Shown piece after piece: positions 1-9,359 of a stretch of DNA of 14,373 bases (position 1 is its first letter; each line of letters begins with the position of its first letter). The translations under genes were made by a program, and so were the position numbers. This DNA is from Oehlia diaphana (lineage: Eukaryota; Glomeromycota; Glomeromycetes; Glomerales; Glomeraceae). The notes under the pieces were generated by a model, which did not search any database, was not told the origin of the DNA, and worked only from the letters and a program-made list of their open reading frames with translations. The DNA lies in NCBI GenBank assembly GCA_003833135.1, contig QZLH01001378.1, positions 1 through 14,373 on the forward strand, written 5' to 3'.

Positions 1-20
1 TTTTAATACAAAAATATTAA

Positions 21-490
21 TTATATATGTTGTACCTTTAAATATATATTAACAACTGCTGTAGAAGATTTTGTACTAAACACACTATATTCTGCACGCC
101 CTTCCTTCCAACTAATTGTATAACGCACTTTTAAACTTGAAATATATTTAGTTTCACATCTAAGTTTCCATTCAGAAAGTTCTGTTTCAATTATGTAATT
201 ATCAGGTATAGGATATTGTGGTGTATTATTCCAACCATTTTTTTGAGTTAATTTTGGTGTTGTAGGATATGTTCCCAAAGAAATTACATTGTAATATGAA
301 TAATATAGACATCCATTTGATTCATAATGTGCTTCAATCCTTGGACTATTTGGATAGTCATGTATAAAAATACGGCTAGAAAATGAACCTGCCAATAGAT
401 CTCTTTTAAAATTATCCTTATAATATTGAAAATATAATATTAATTTTTTTTTAAAAAAAAAATACCTTCTACAACTTGGTTTATTGCCAT
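21..490 (-). CDS. small two-exon gene of unknown function
   Basis: I read a first exon at 490-466 (25 nt, starting MAINQVVE) and a second exon from about 388 or 400 down to the TAA at 21-23, giving a protein of roughly 130 residues. The donor is GTATTT at 465. Two acceptors, at 401/402 and 389/390, are both in the right phase (phase 1) and differ by four codons, so the protein begins either MAINQVVEDLLAGSFSS or MAINQVVEGSFSS. The product is rich in Tyr, Ser and Thr and has beta-type alternation (NGCLYYSYYNVISLG, RYTISWKEGRAEYSVF), with no signal peptide or membrane segment. A TATA box lies about 100 bp upstream of the ATG. The frame is uninterrupted and the splice phases agree, so this looks functional. 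I do not recognise the family. The stop lies close to the window edge, so the 3' UTR is not visible. Confidence 0.6.
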
Positions 491-588
491 TGTTCTTTTT
501 TCTTGATTATTTTCGTGTTCTTAAACCCAAAATACTTTCATATATGCTTTTTTCTTAATAGTATTAGTGAAACAGTGAAATGGCGGGT

Positions 589-595
589 TTTTATA
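589..595 (-). promoter_or_regulatory. TATA box of the 21-490 gene
   Basis: The minus strand reads AGTATAAAAACC here, about 100 bp upstream of the ATG at 490. This would place the transcription start near 560 and leave a 5' UTR of about 70 nt. A CACGTG E-box lies further upstream at 718-723. Both are motif matches only. A short open frame overlaps the region (538-753, minus), but I treat it as incidental. Confidence 0.45.
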
Positions 596-779
596 CTGAT
601 TTCACCAAAAACAAATTCCAAACAAATTCCGAAAGCGTGATTCCAGTATACTAAAGTTTTGGCAATTGGCTTAGGTGCTTCGAAGTCATTATCATCACGC
701 ATTAGTATCACACATTTCACGTGGTTTGGTATTACTTGTATTACGTATGACAATCAGAAATCATAATCATCACTAAAAT

Positions 780-1106
780 TTAATTAGTGATTTGAGACAA
801 ATCGGCCCATATGAGTTTGTATGCTTCCCACCCATTGAAAGCTGCTTGGGTGGCTATAGAGAAAATTAACGAGAGGATCATTAGTTGTATATTCGTCACT
901 TTGAATTGTTCAAAGAAATTTTTTGGGTTGGCGGCATCGCTAAATCTATTAACGAGTAATGCAGCTTTATCCACTGGGTCCTCAGGGTTTTTGGAGAATA
1001 TCTGCTGTAAAAAACCGTCCTCTATAAAAAGTTGTAGAAAAGACTGAACTATGTGATAAAATTCTGTTTCAGCAAGTTCAACTATCTGGGAGTGAACTCC
1101 AAGCAT
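780..1106 (-). CDS. hypothetical protein, 108 residues
   Basis: This ATG-started frame ends at TAA 780-782. It is visibly less AT-rich than its surroundings and has a protein-like composition: amphipathic helical stretches, a charged block (SKNPEDPVDKAALLVNRFSD) and a hydrophobic segment (LMILSLIFSIATQAAFNGW) near residues 75-95 that could be one membrane helix or a buried core helix. No signal peptide is visible at the N-terminus. An overlapping plus-strand frame (811-1047) looks less protein-like and is probably a shadow. I do not recognise the family. It may be an intact small gene, or the last part of a larger one whose upstream exons are lost in the AT-rich DNA beyond 1107. Confidence 0.4.
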   Translation of the reverse strand: MLGVHSQIVELAETEFYHIVQSFLQLFIEDGFLQQIFSKNPEDPVDKAALLVNRFSDAANPKNFFEQFKVTNIQLMILSLIFSIATQAAFNGWEAYKLIWADLSQITN

Positions 1107-1690
1107 AGCCGGGTGTATTTTGGTCTTTCCTGATATTTTTTAATAAAAGTTTATAATAAAATAACAAGGTTTCAATAAAATTTTTGCAAAAATTTTTCAT
1201 AAAAAAATGCAAGTGGAAAGAGTTTTTTTTGTTTTTTTTTATAATTAAGTTATGTACGAGGTTCTTTATTTAATAAAATCACATGTATCAAATCATGTGA
1301 CATGACTTTTTAATTACTAAGATGCTAAGACATGACGCGATAAGTATTTTTTTTAACTTTTTTTTTTTAAAGTTTAATTCTTTTACCCTTTTCTATTCAC
1401 CTTCTTCTACCCTTCTTTTTCTTCTTCCTCTAACCTGTCTCTCTTTCACATTTTTCCTTTCACCATTTAACCCTTTTTACGCTTTTCCTCTTCTTTTTTT
1501 ATTATTTTCACCTTTAGTTTAATTTTATTTTTTTCCATTTTTTTCATTTTTGACTCACTTCTGTTTTTATCTTTCCCTTTTTTCGTTCCGTTTAGTCCTC
1601 TCTTCTCTTCCTTTCTTTCATTCCTTTCTTTCAACCTTCTCGTTAATTTAAACACTTTTCTTAAAAATTATAATTTTTTTTAAGTTACGT
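1107..1690. other. AT-rich spacer and polypyrimidine tract
   Basis: No gene is supported here. From 1340 to 1660 the plus strand is almost pure T and C, so the minus strand can be read as a Lys/Glu-rich low-complexity frame (1467-1655) and the plus strand as a Phe/Leu-rich one (1322-1522). Both are consequences of composition. A perfect 7-bp inverted repeat (TCACATG at 1279-1285, CATGTGA at 1294-1300) precedes the tract. Confidence 0.5.
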
Positions 1691-3130
1691 TTTTGTTTCA
1701 GTAATTCTCTTATAAAAATGTAAGTAAAATTTTAAAATTTTAAACTTATTTTTTTTCACATTTAGTACTTACTACTAATCTTCCTTTTTTGGCTTTTTGA
1801 CTTAGGATTTATTTGGTAGTAAGACACCAATTTTTATTAATTTTTTTTATTTTAATAAACTTTACTAAAAGTTCATTTCTTTTTCTTTTTTAGGCAGTTC
1901 TTTAGCTCTTCAACAAGGGATTTTGGTAAGATAATATGATGATATTTTTTTTTTTCTTTCTTTAATAAAAGTTAACATTCATTTTTTTTTTTCTTTAGGT
2001 ATTTCTTTCGGTCTTGAAAAGGAGATTAGTATGTTTAGATAGGATAATTATTTTTACTTTAAGTTATTCTTTAATGAAGTTTACTAACTAACCGTTCATT
2101 ACTTTTATTTTATAGACGTCCATTTTTTAAAAGGCGAGTATCTTTTTTTTATTTATTTTTTTTAAGAAATGTTACTCATTTCTTTTTTTTGTAGGTTCGT
2201 TTCAGTTTTAAAACTGAGAAGTGGTCCAAATAGTTAGTTTTGCAAGGTTTCATTTCATTATGAAGCTTAAATTTCTTTTCTTTGAGAAATGTTATACTAA
2301 GTTACTAACGTTTTTTCTTTGTTCTTTGTAAGTACTTTTCAGATTCCTTCTAATTACGTGATTGGGTTTCGATGTTTTATTTTGAAACTTCAAATATTCA
2401 GTTTCTTTAAATATTTTTAAAGAAATGTTACATTTCTTTGTTTATTATTGTAGGTTTTTCCTTCTGGCTTTAATCTCAGATTGCTATTACAGGTAGTTTC
2501 AAAATATGGTTGGTAAAATTTCATAATAATTTTTGTTATGAAACTTTAAATATTTTTTTTTGCTTTTTTAAAGGAATGTTTCTAACGTTCTTTATTTCTT
2601 TTATAGGTTCCATCCGGTGTTAAGCTTTAGGTGTGGAATAGGTAAGTTTGCAACATTTATGTTGCAAAACTGAATTTTTTTATTTTATTCTTTCTTGTAG
2701 AGTTCTTGAGGATTTATGAATCGAGTATTATTAGGATGTGGAAATAGTAAGCCTCATTTTGAAATGTATTATTTTTTTATTTTGTTTATATTATAGAAAT
2801 GATTTCTAACATTTCTTTTTTTCTTTTTGTAGGTTTTCTTGACTTTTGGGTAATATTACTGAACGGTAAGTTTTGTTATGAAGTAAAACTTAAACCAGTT
2901 TAATTTTTTTAAATTGCACCCGTTTTAACATTTCTTTCAACTCTTAATTGTAGGTTTCATCTACAGGTTTTGGTTGGATACTAGAAATTGGAAATGGTAA
3001 GTTTCTTTACGAAATTTACTATATTTTTTTAATTTTTTTTTAGTAGAAATGTTAAATTGTTATGTTTTTTATAGGTTCCAAAGAATTCAATAAAAGTATT
3101 ATAGTTTAAAACGGTAAGTCTTCCTGCAAA
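1690..3130 (+). repeat. degenerate tandem array of splice-site-like units, about 120 bp each
   Basis: About eleven units are seen. Each has a T-rich run ending in TAG, usually followed by GTT, then a 32-46 nt core. In most units the core ends in a donor-like GTAAGT or close relative, followed by AT-rich spacer. Acceptor-like TAGs lie at 1891, 1996, 2113, 2192, 2451, 2603, 2698, 2830, 2951 and 3072, with a TAAG variant at 2330-2332. The spacing averages about 118 bp. Clear core-plus-donor examples are 1894-1925, 2454-2492, 2606-2640, 2701-2746, 2833-2865, 2954-2996 and 3075-3113. Weaker units precede 1890. The cores vary in length and sequence, are not all multiples of three and contain stops, so an open frame is not conserved. 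It may be a decayed multi-microexon gene or an intron-derived satellite. Confidence 0.65.
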
Positions 3131-3139
3131 ACTTTATGG

Positions 3140-3595
3140 TTTTGGTTTTGCTTTTTATGTTTTTTTATTAGGAATTGTTTCAGTTACTAATAATTCTTTT
3201 GCTTTTATTTTGTAAAATTAGAAAAGAATAATGAAATAATTAGATAGATTTTTATAATACAAATTAAATAATATAATCATTATTAAGTAAAGCAATAAAA
3301 TGACATTTTTAACAATAAAAAAATATAAAGCTATTTAATAGTAAAATAATACAATTAACCTATAGTGATAATTATCGATAGGAATAAATATTGATTTTTA
3401 ACTGTATGGATGATTATTGTTAATTAAACCTGATTTATCCATATTGATACTACTCGATAAGTGCAATTATTATCAATAAATATCACATTTTATAAAATAA
3501 TGTGATAAACATTGATAAAGTGATATATATCGCTATATATCACCTGAAAAAATTTTCTGATGTTACTGTAAATATGTTTGTTTTACTTTAAAATA
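3140..3595. repeat. AT-rich DNA with a palindrome cluster
   Basis: No coding region is seen. From 3359 to 3543 the sequence is dense in TGATAA/TTATCA words and palindromes. A perfect 10-bp stem with a 4-nt loop lies at 3520-3543 (GTGATATATA, loop TCGC, TATATATCAC). Another hairpin lies around 3482-3506 (ATCACATT against AATGTGAT). GATAATTATC sits near 3367. This may be a worn-out foldback element, but no terminal duplication was found. Confidence 0.45.
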
Positions 3596-4125
3596 TAATT
3601 TCACTACTCACCACTTTGGTTATATCAAATTACCTTTTATGCTTAAGTAAGGTAGTTAAATCTACTTGTATTTTAATTTTCATGAGGCTAAGTATAATAT
3701 TTATATAGAAAAGCATATTTTTGTAATGGTAATAACTTTTAAATTTTTCACTTATTCGTTTACAACTTCAGAGCGTAATTACACCACTTTGGTCAAATGA
3801 AATTGACTTTCTAGATTAATTGAAAGTTGTTTTGCAAGGTCGAAACTATTTATTTATTAATTTTTATAAGTGTGAGTATAATATTTATAGAGAAAAGTGC
3901 ATTTTTCATGATGGTACTAACTTCTAAATTTTTCATTTCTCCGTTTATGACTTCAGAGTGCAATTACACCCCTTTGGTCAAATGAAATCGACTTTCTAGA
4001 TTAATTGAAAATTGTTTAACAAGGTTGAAACTACCTATATATTAATTTTTATGGGTGTAAGTATAATACAAGTGGAGAAATTTGCATTTTTTGTAATAGT
4101 ATTAATTTCAGAATTTTCTTTTACT
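3596..4125. repeat. three-copy tandem repeat, 185-bp period
   Basis: Three related units follow each other. Landmark CCACTTTGGT occurs at 3611 and 3784, and its variant CCCCTTTGGT at 3969. The second and third copies are 185 bp apart and match closely over most of their length (for example TTGGTCAAATGAAAT and CTTTCTAGATTAATTGAAA). The first copy lacks about 25-30 bp before the landmark and is more diverged. Other shared words are AGTATAATA and GAGAAA. No open frame is kept across the copies. It lies just outside the large transposon. Confidence 0.75.
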
Positions 4126-4335
4126 GTTTATTATTAATTGAATACTGTTAATCTACTTGATATTATGTTTAGTTTAGCTTTACAATATATTGATCATATT
4201 TAAAAATGTATTTAATAAAATATTTTTAGTTAATAGATTATTTTATAAATTATATATACAGTATTATAATAAAAATTTAATTAGGTTATTAGAAGATTGA
4301 TTTGCTTATTTTTATATAATTTTTAAGGTTAGATA

Positions 4336-4343
4336 TCAACAAT
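4336..4343. repeat. left target-site duplication, TCAACAAT
   Basis: The 8-mer TCAACAAT abuts the left terminal inverted repeat and is repeated exactly at 9592-9599 abutting the right one. Confidence 0.85.
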
Positions 4344-4375
4344 AGGATCCCGAACAATATATATATAGGTCAGAT
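4344..4375 (+). repeat. left terminal inverted repeat
   Basis: It begins AGGATCCCGAACAATATATA and pairs with 9560-9591 with three mismatches in 32. Just inside it, the word TAAGCAAAC occurs at 4403-4411 and 4427-4435, and a shortened TAAGCAA at 4465-4471. These are possible transposase-binding subterminal repeats. Confidence 0.85.
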
Positions 4376-4940
4376 GAAAATTTCAAAATTTATTAAGATC
4401 AATAAGCAAACTATTTTCAATCCTGCTAAGCAAACTCTTATAACATTAAGATTTTTTATACTACTAAGCAATTTATTTTGTGACTTTATAAAATTTTATC
4501 TTTTATTTATTGATTACTTTATTAACTAAATTGATATTATTACATCATATTAATAAATAATTTTTAATAGTATCACAGTTAAAATAATTAAAAGTATCAC
4601 GTGCTACTCCTGTTAAAGTTAATAAACTATCACCAATTATTACTCCATTTGATTTAATATGATGTATAATATTATGAGGACAATGAAAAGTAAATAATGT
4701 ATAACCTTTCACAGTTTGGCTTGCAAAAATATTGAGATGAATAGGTAAATATACTTGTAACGAAATATATGATAAATCTTCAATTTGAGTTACCACATTT
4801 TGACTATAACAATGGTTACCATAACCTTCATAATACATTGCTATTACTTTAGCAATACAAATTTTCATCCCATATAGTACAATTACATAGTCACCTTGCT
4901 GTAATGGAAAATCTTGAGTAATATTTGCTGATTCAAGATA

Positions 4941-5426
4941 CCGTATTCCTCCAAAAATAAGCAACATATTTTTGTTATAGCGTTGCTTATTTTTGGGTAG
5001 TTCAATTTTTTTTAAAAATGTATAGTTAAAAATTTAAATTTCGTATTAATAAAAATTAAATATGTTGATTTAACATGATTCATGTGATTGCTGATCGTTT
5101 AACATGACTCCCGTGGTTACTAATCATCTAACATGAAGATCATTAATTGTTTAATTTGGTTATAGTTAATATTTTTACATTTAATGTAATGTGTATGTAC
5201 GATAGTGACATGACTGATATGGGCAATTGTTTGACATAATTCATTAATAAAAATATGTTTTCTGTGGCTATTTGAACATATATTTATTATTTAAGATCTT
5301 TTTATTACATTACATTAAGTTTTAACACAATACTAGTTAATATTCAAGGTTGTTGCTTATTTTCGGGTATTAAATATTTTAGGAGTTGCTTATTTTCGGG
5401 GGTTGCTTATTTTCGGATGAATATGG
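4941..5426. mobile_element. 486-bp miniature element (MITE) nested in the transposon
   Basis: Terminal inverted repeats of 25 bp (4941-4965 and 5402-5426) match at 22 positions and begin CC(G/A)TATTC. TA dinucleotides flank both ends (4939-4940 and 5427-5428), as in Tc1/mariner-type insertion. The 15-mer GTTGCTTATTTTYGG occurs at 4982, 5352, 5385 and 5402 on the plus strand and inverted at 4951-4965, so the left end can fold into a perfect 15-bp stem with a 16-nt loop. There is no coding capacity of its own. It sits at the 3' end of an intron of the transposase gene, a few bases after the apparent splice acceptor. Confidence 0.7.
5069..5149. repeat. 29-bp minisatellite, about 2.8 copies, inside the MITE
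   Basis: Units start at 5069, 5098 and 5127 with TTTAACATGA, TTTAACATGA and TCTAACATGA. The third is shortened. Related GACATGACTGAT and TTGACATAATTCAT words follow around 5207-5245. Confidence 0.6.
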
Positions 5427-8400
5427 TATATGACTAAATAAATAGCAAATTATTAATATTAAAATTATGTAAATAAATTATATATTTGATATTATACTTA
5501 CTTTTGTTTGTAATTCTATCAATTTGTTTTTGTCTTGATAATTCAAATTGTAAATTTGCATGATTAGCTGTTATTGTTTTCCAATTTTCTTTCCATCGCT
5601 TTTCACGTTGTTTTACAAATCGTATTTCAGGATCATCATTGTTTGTAAGATGTGAAATTATATGACTAGCCTTATTTGGATTAATAGTATTTGCTTTTCA
5701 TAACCAATTATATGTGCATGATTTTGTCTTTCAATTGGTTTTGAATTGTATGCTTCATGATGTTTTCGTAATGCAATCATAACCGAATAATTTAGCTCTC
5801 CTGTTGGAAAAATATATCTAATAGTAGGATCTTTTAAGATTATGTTAATACTTAATAATGTATTATTAAAAGTTTCAATAAATGTATAAAAATAAATAAT
5901 AATAATACCATGAGTAAGTTGCTCATTATAAAGTATTCTTGTATTATTTAAAGTTGAAATAATTTGTGTCTGGATTTGATCATCGATATTCTCAATGTTT
6001 GATAGATCAAGAATATCATCAACTGTTTCAATAGCATGTTTTGAAGCTTGACTAATTGCATCAGAAATTTCTCTATCAATTTCAAAAAATTCATTTGGAT
6101 CATTTTCAAATTCCGAACTTGACTTATTGATTCCAGTTGATATTTCCAAATTTTGCTCCTCTATTATTACAAATGGCTGTAATAATGAATTATTCATATT
6201 TGTAATAGGTTTCATATCAAATGCTTTGGCAAGTTCAAATGCTAATTTGTAAGAAAATTTAACAGTTGAAGTAATATCAGTATCTGATGGCTAAGCACAT
6301 AATTTTGTTAATTTGCTTGAACTATTATTTCCCATATTATAATCAAAATGATAATTTATTTGAAAGTAATATAAAGAAGGGAGATTTAATTAGTCAGCAA
6401 AGTTTAATCTAATTATAAACTTAATTTTTATTAGTAGTTTTGGCTTCTTTCATTAAATTAAATAGAATCAATAATCATAATTATGCTAATTTATGCCTGC
6501 TTATCATCACGAACTGATTTTTCTTTTTCCAATGTAATATTTCTTGTTCTTAACGCTTTGGCACATTGAGAAATTTTTGGAACTAATTGTAACAATTCTG
6601 AATAATTAAAATCAGAATTAATTTGACGTGCCATACCAAAAAAGTGTTCACAGGCCTCCGATTCATGCATCCATGGTAAAAATGAATAATTTGGGTAATA
6701 TTCCCAATGTGCTTTTACCAACAAAACCATAGACTTTGCAAGAGAAATAAAAATTGCAAAGCTTTGATCTGCTAAAAAATTTTTACTAACAGAAATAAAA
6801 TCAGGATACCTTTCACTCATATTCGTTACATATTCTCTCCAAAATCGTAAAAAGAAAAAGGATGTCATTGACATTCTAATTCTTTCTAAAGGAGTTATTT
6901 CACGATTTAGGTAACTATCGATAAGTTCGCCTAATTTTCAAATTACAATTAAATTATGAAAAAATAAATTGTAATAATTATATTATAATAACAAAATTTT
7001 TTTATCTAACCCATTATGAAAAGGTATACAAAAAGTCCTCGCATGTCCTTTTCAATATTATGAGTTTCATGACAATTTTGTAAATTTTCTGAACAAAATA
7101 CACGATATGCCGCACCATCATCTTAGCGATCAAGCTTTATTACATCATGATGATACATTATGGAATTAGAAAGGTTTGACAATTTTAACAATTGTTCAAA
7201 TCATGCAGTTGAACTTCCAAGGGTAAGAAGACGGGAAGTAATAAAAAGCATTATAATTAAAAGTCTAAAGTAATTTATTAATAAAGAAAAATTATGAAAA
7301 AATAAAAGTTGTACTTTATTTACAATGAACGCTATTACCCAAGGGGCACCAGACATAATTGCATTATGGCTAGTTTTTTTAGCATGCTTAGGATCTTGTA
7401 TACAAATAACAGGTCCTACGTTCAGAAAAATTGGGCAGCTGCCCAAGTTTATTATTTTTAAAAGTCAACCGTTCGTCTGTTGAATATGACTGAATTGCAA
7501 CTTGGGCTTTAAATTCAACAATAGTACCATCTGATCCAATTGATAAAATTGGAAGGTTAAGCTGTGGTGCTATCTGAGTTAATAATTCTTGATGAAAGCT
7601 GGTTATGGTTGACATGTTATCAGATCCGTTATTGGCAATTAATGCAATAACTATTGGAAGAAAGTTTGGCAATGGTATCTAATAATTTAAATAGTAAGTA
7701 TCGTCTTTTGCAATCGCTTTTTTTGTTTTAATATTATTAATAATTGGTTGAATGTCCTTATATTTATTGATTTTAGTTTGTTCAGTTGATAGTGTTGACC
7801 CAACAATACAACCTAAAACAGGATTATAGCGAAGGGCAGGTTTCAATTTGGTATTATTGGACATAGCAACAATAGGTCCTGATAATTTAATGTATCAATT
7901 AGCCTTTTAAATTTGGCAACATTTTCAAATGAAAGGTTAGGATTTGTGAGGGTATTTTCATTATTAGTCCGAAGTTTACTAATTTTTATAAAAATTGTTA
8001 ATATTTTAGAAAGGTTAACAAATGAAGCAAGCAAACTGAACTGAAGGATACCATATATTTTGAATTGTACGTCCTTCCAAATTTTGGCAAAAGAGATCAA
8101 GGGCTCGAGTACTGAAACTTTCTAATATAATAAGAAAGTTTGTAAAATCTTCATTATATTGAATATTATGCTTGCCCTTATTATTATCTTTACGAATTGC
8201 AGCTTGGATCATAACTTTACAGAGTCCTGTAAACACAGGTTTTTCTTTAAATGCACCATTGGTTGCTTTATTATCTAATGTAATCCATATACTTGTATCA
8301 TAATTGTCCTTAATAACAGACCAAATTTCACGAAGATCCTGATTTTGCAAATGTTTTTTTAAAGAATTATTTTCAAAATAGAATTTTGGTATAAATTTAA

Positions 8401-9007
8401 GATTTTCAGGTGCCAGTTTTGGTATAGTAAGACGATATGACAATATAGGATTGTATTTTAGTAAATAATATTCATTACAAATCGTTTTTCCAGAATCAAA
8501 ATATCCTGTGCATTCTTTAGCGCATACAGTAATGCCTATTAACAATATTTGGAAAAGATTTTTATTAATTGATCAATTAGAATAAAAAAATAACATAAAT
8601 AAATATTTACAATCTTTATCAACATGCCATTGAGATTCTGCATAAATTTTTTGATTTAATGCACATTTCTGAAATGGCTTAAGTTTTTTCTTGTAAACTT
8701 ATGAGGAAATTTTCCAGGATATATTTCCTTAGCAATTATTTCAACACGACGAGCTCCACCATACATATTTTGCAATCAAATCTGAACACAATCCTAAACA
8801 TGGCTTTCTTTTTCTACCAGTTTGATTAGTTGCTGGATTAATAATCTCTATATTAGCATTTTCTTTTTCATTAATTCCATCTTCATTTTCATCTACTGTA
8901 ATAATATCATCATCATCTATTGCATCTTCTACCTCACTTTCCCAATCATTCCAATCATCATCTGAATTTACATCATCGTCATCTTTTTTATCAGTTGTTG
9001 TAGGATT

Positions 9008-9031
9008 AAAAAAGCATAAAATACTTTTTTG
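9008..9031 (-). other. PIP-box-like motif in the transposase N-terminus
   Basis: The codons read QKSILCFF, which fits the PCNA-interacting consensus Q-x-x-h-x-x-a-a exactly. It lies just after the CxC..H..C finger and before an acidic, presumably disordered linker, which is a typical setting for such motifs. Confidence 0.5.
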
Positions 9032-9352
9032 TTCATTTCGTTTGCATCCTGGACCATTTGCATGGTGGTTAGTTAATGTAATCTTCATCATATTTCCTAT
9101 TAAGTTTTATTACAACTCCACATATGCAGATTACCTTTTTAGCACATACAACTTTAGCAACAAATGGATGTCTTTGTAAATGTTGTTTTGAGTATTTCCA
9201 GCTACCCATAATGTGCATAAAAAATGTGTGTATATGAAAATAAAAGATAACAAATATGCAAAGATGATAACGATAATGTATAAAGAATATGTATAGATAA
9301 TGATAATATGCAAAGACAAAGATAATATGCATAAAGAAACAAAGAAACATTT

Positions 9353-9359
9353 TTTTATA
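9353..9359 (-). promoter_or_regulatory. possible TATA box of the transposase gene
   Basis: The minus strand reads GTATAAAAAA about 145 bp upstream of the proposed ATG at 9209 and inside the right inverted repeat. The intervening leader (9237-9330) is an imperfect short repeat built on the word ATATGCA(T)AAAGA. This is a motif match only. Confidence 0.3.

Larger units (their letters stand above)
4545..9209 (-). pseudogene. decayed DDE-type transposase, P-like (proposed)
   Basis: This is one gene read in pieces from the minus strand. From 9209 (MGSWKYSKQHLQ) comes a CxC..H..C finger (9128-9044), a PIP-box-like QKSILCFF, an acidic Asp-rich linker, then GRKRKPCLGL. The core holds SNNTKLKPALRYNPVLG (7861 on), SIGSDGTIVEF, DPKHAKKTSHN (7395 on), and SEACEHFFGMARQ with Glu at 6647-6649. 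Clear introns are 8536-8610, 7979-8051 and 6931-7010, all with consistent phase. A 110-bp interruption at 7234-7343 lacks clean splice sites. A C-terminal region (6330-5502, then 4937-4545, starting YLESANITQ) follows. Breaks: frameshifts near 9080, 8770, 8690, 7880, 7410 and 5690; stops at 7679, 7201, 7123 and 6291. The position I align with the first catalytic Asp is Asn here. An AATAAA (minus) lies about 40 bp after the stop. Inactive; the family assignment is an inference from motifs and element ends. Confidence 0.7.

Noticed and set aside
538..753. Minus-strand open frame of 71 codons
   Set aside because: It overlaps the TATA box and the likely leader of the 21-490 gene and has no splice link to a neighbour that I could support.
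811..1047. Plus-strand open frame of 78 codons
   Set aside because: It lies opposite the more protein-like 780-1106 minus frame and has a Ser/Cys-rich composition typical of an antisense shadow.
1322..1655. Plus Phe/Leu-rich and minus Lys/Glu-rich open frames
   Set aside because: Both follow from a polypyrimidine tract; there is no domain-like sequence.
4300..4410. TTTGCTTATT / AATAAGCAAA pair as the true end of the large element
   Set aside because: The match is only about 10 bp and would give no target duplication, whereas the AGGATCC ends give a perfect 8-bp one.
5350..5420. GTTGCTTATTTTCGGG direct repeats as a telomere-like or CRISPR-like array
   Set aside because: The spacing is irregular, there are no spacers of equal length, and the copies belong to the end structure of the MITE.
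9131..9319. Second minus-strand frame over the transposase leader
   Set aside because: It is a frame shadow of the finger-coding region and of the AT-rich leader repeat.
9069..9350. Long reading upstream of the proposed transposase start (codons before 9209)
   Set aside because: The upstream part is Phe/His/Ile/Tyr-rich leader repeat. The protein-like part starts at MGSWKYSKQ, so I use the ATG at 9209.
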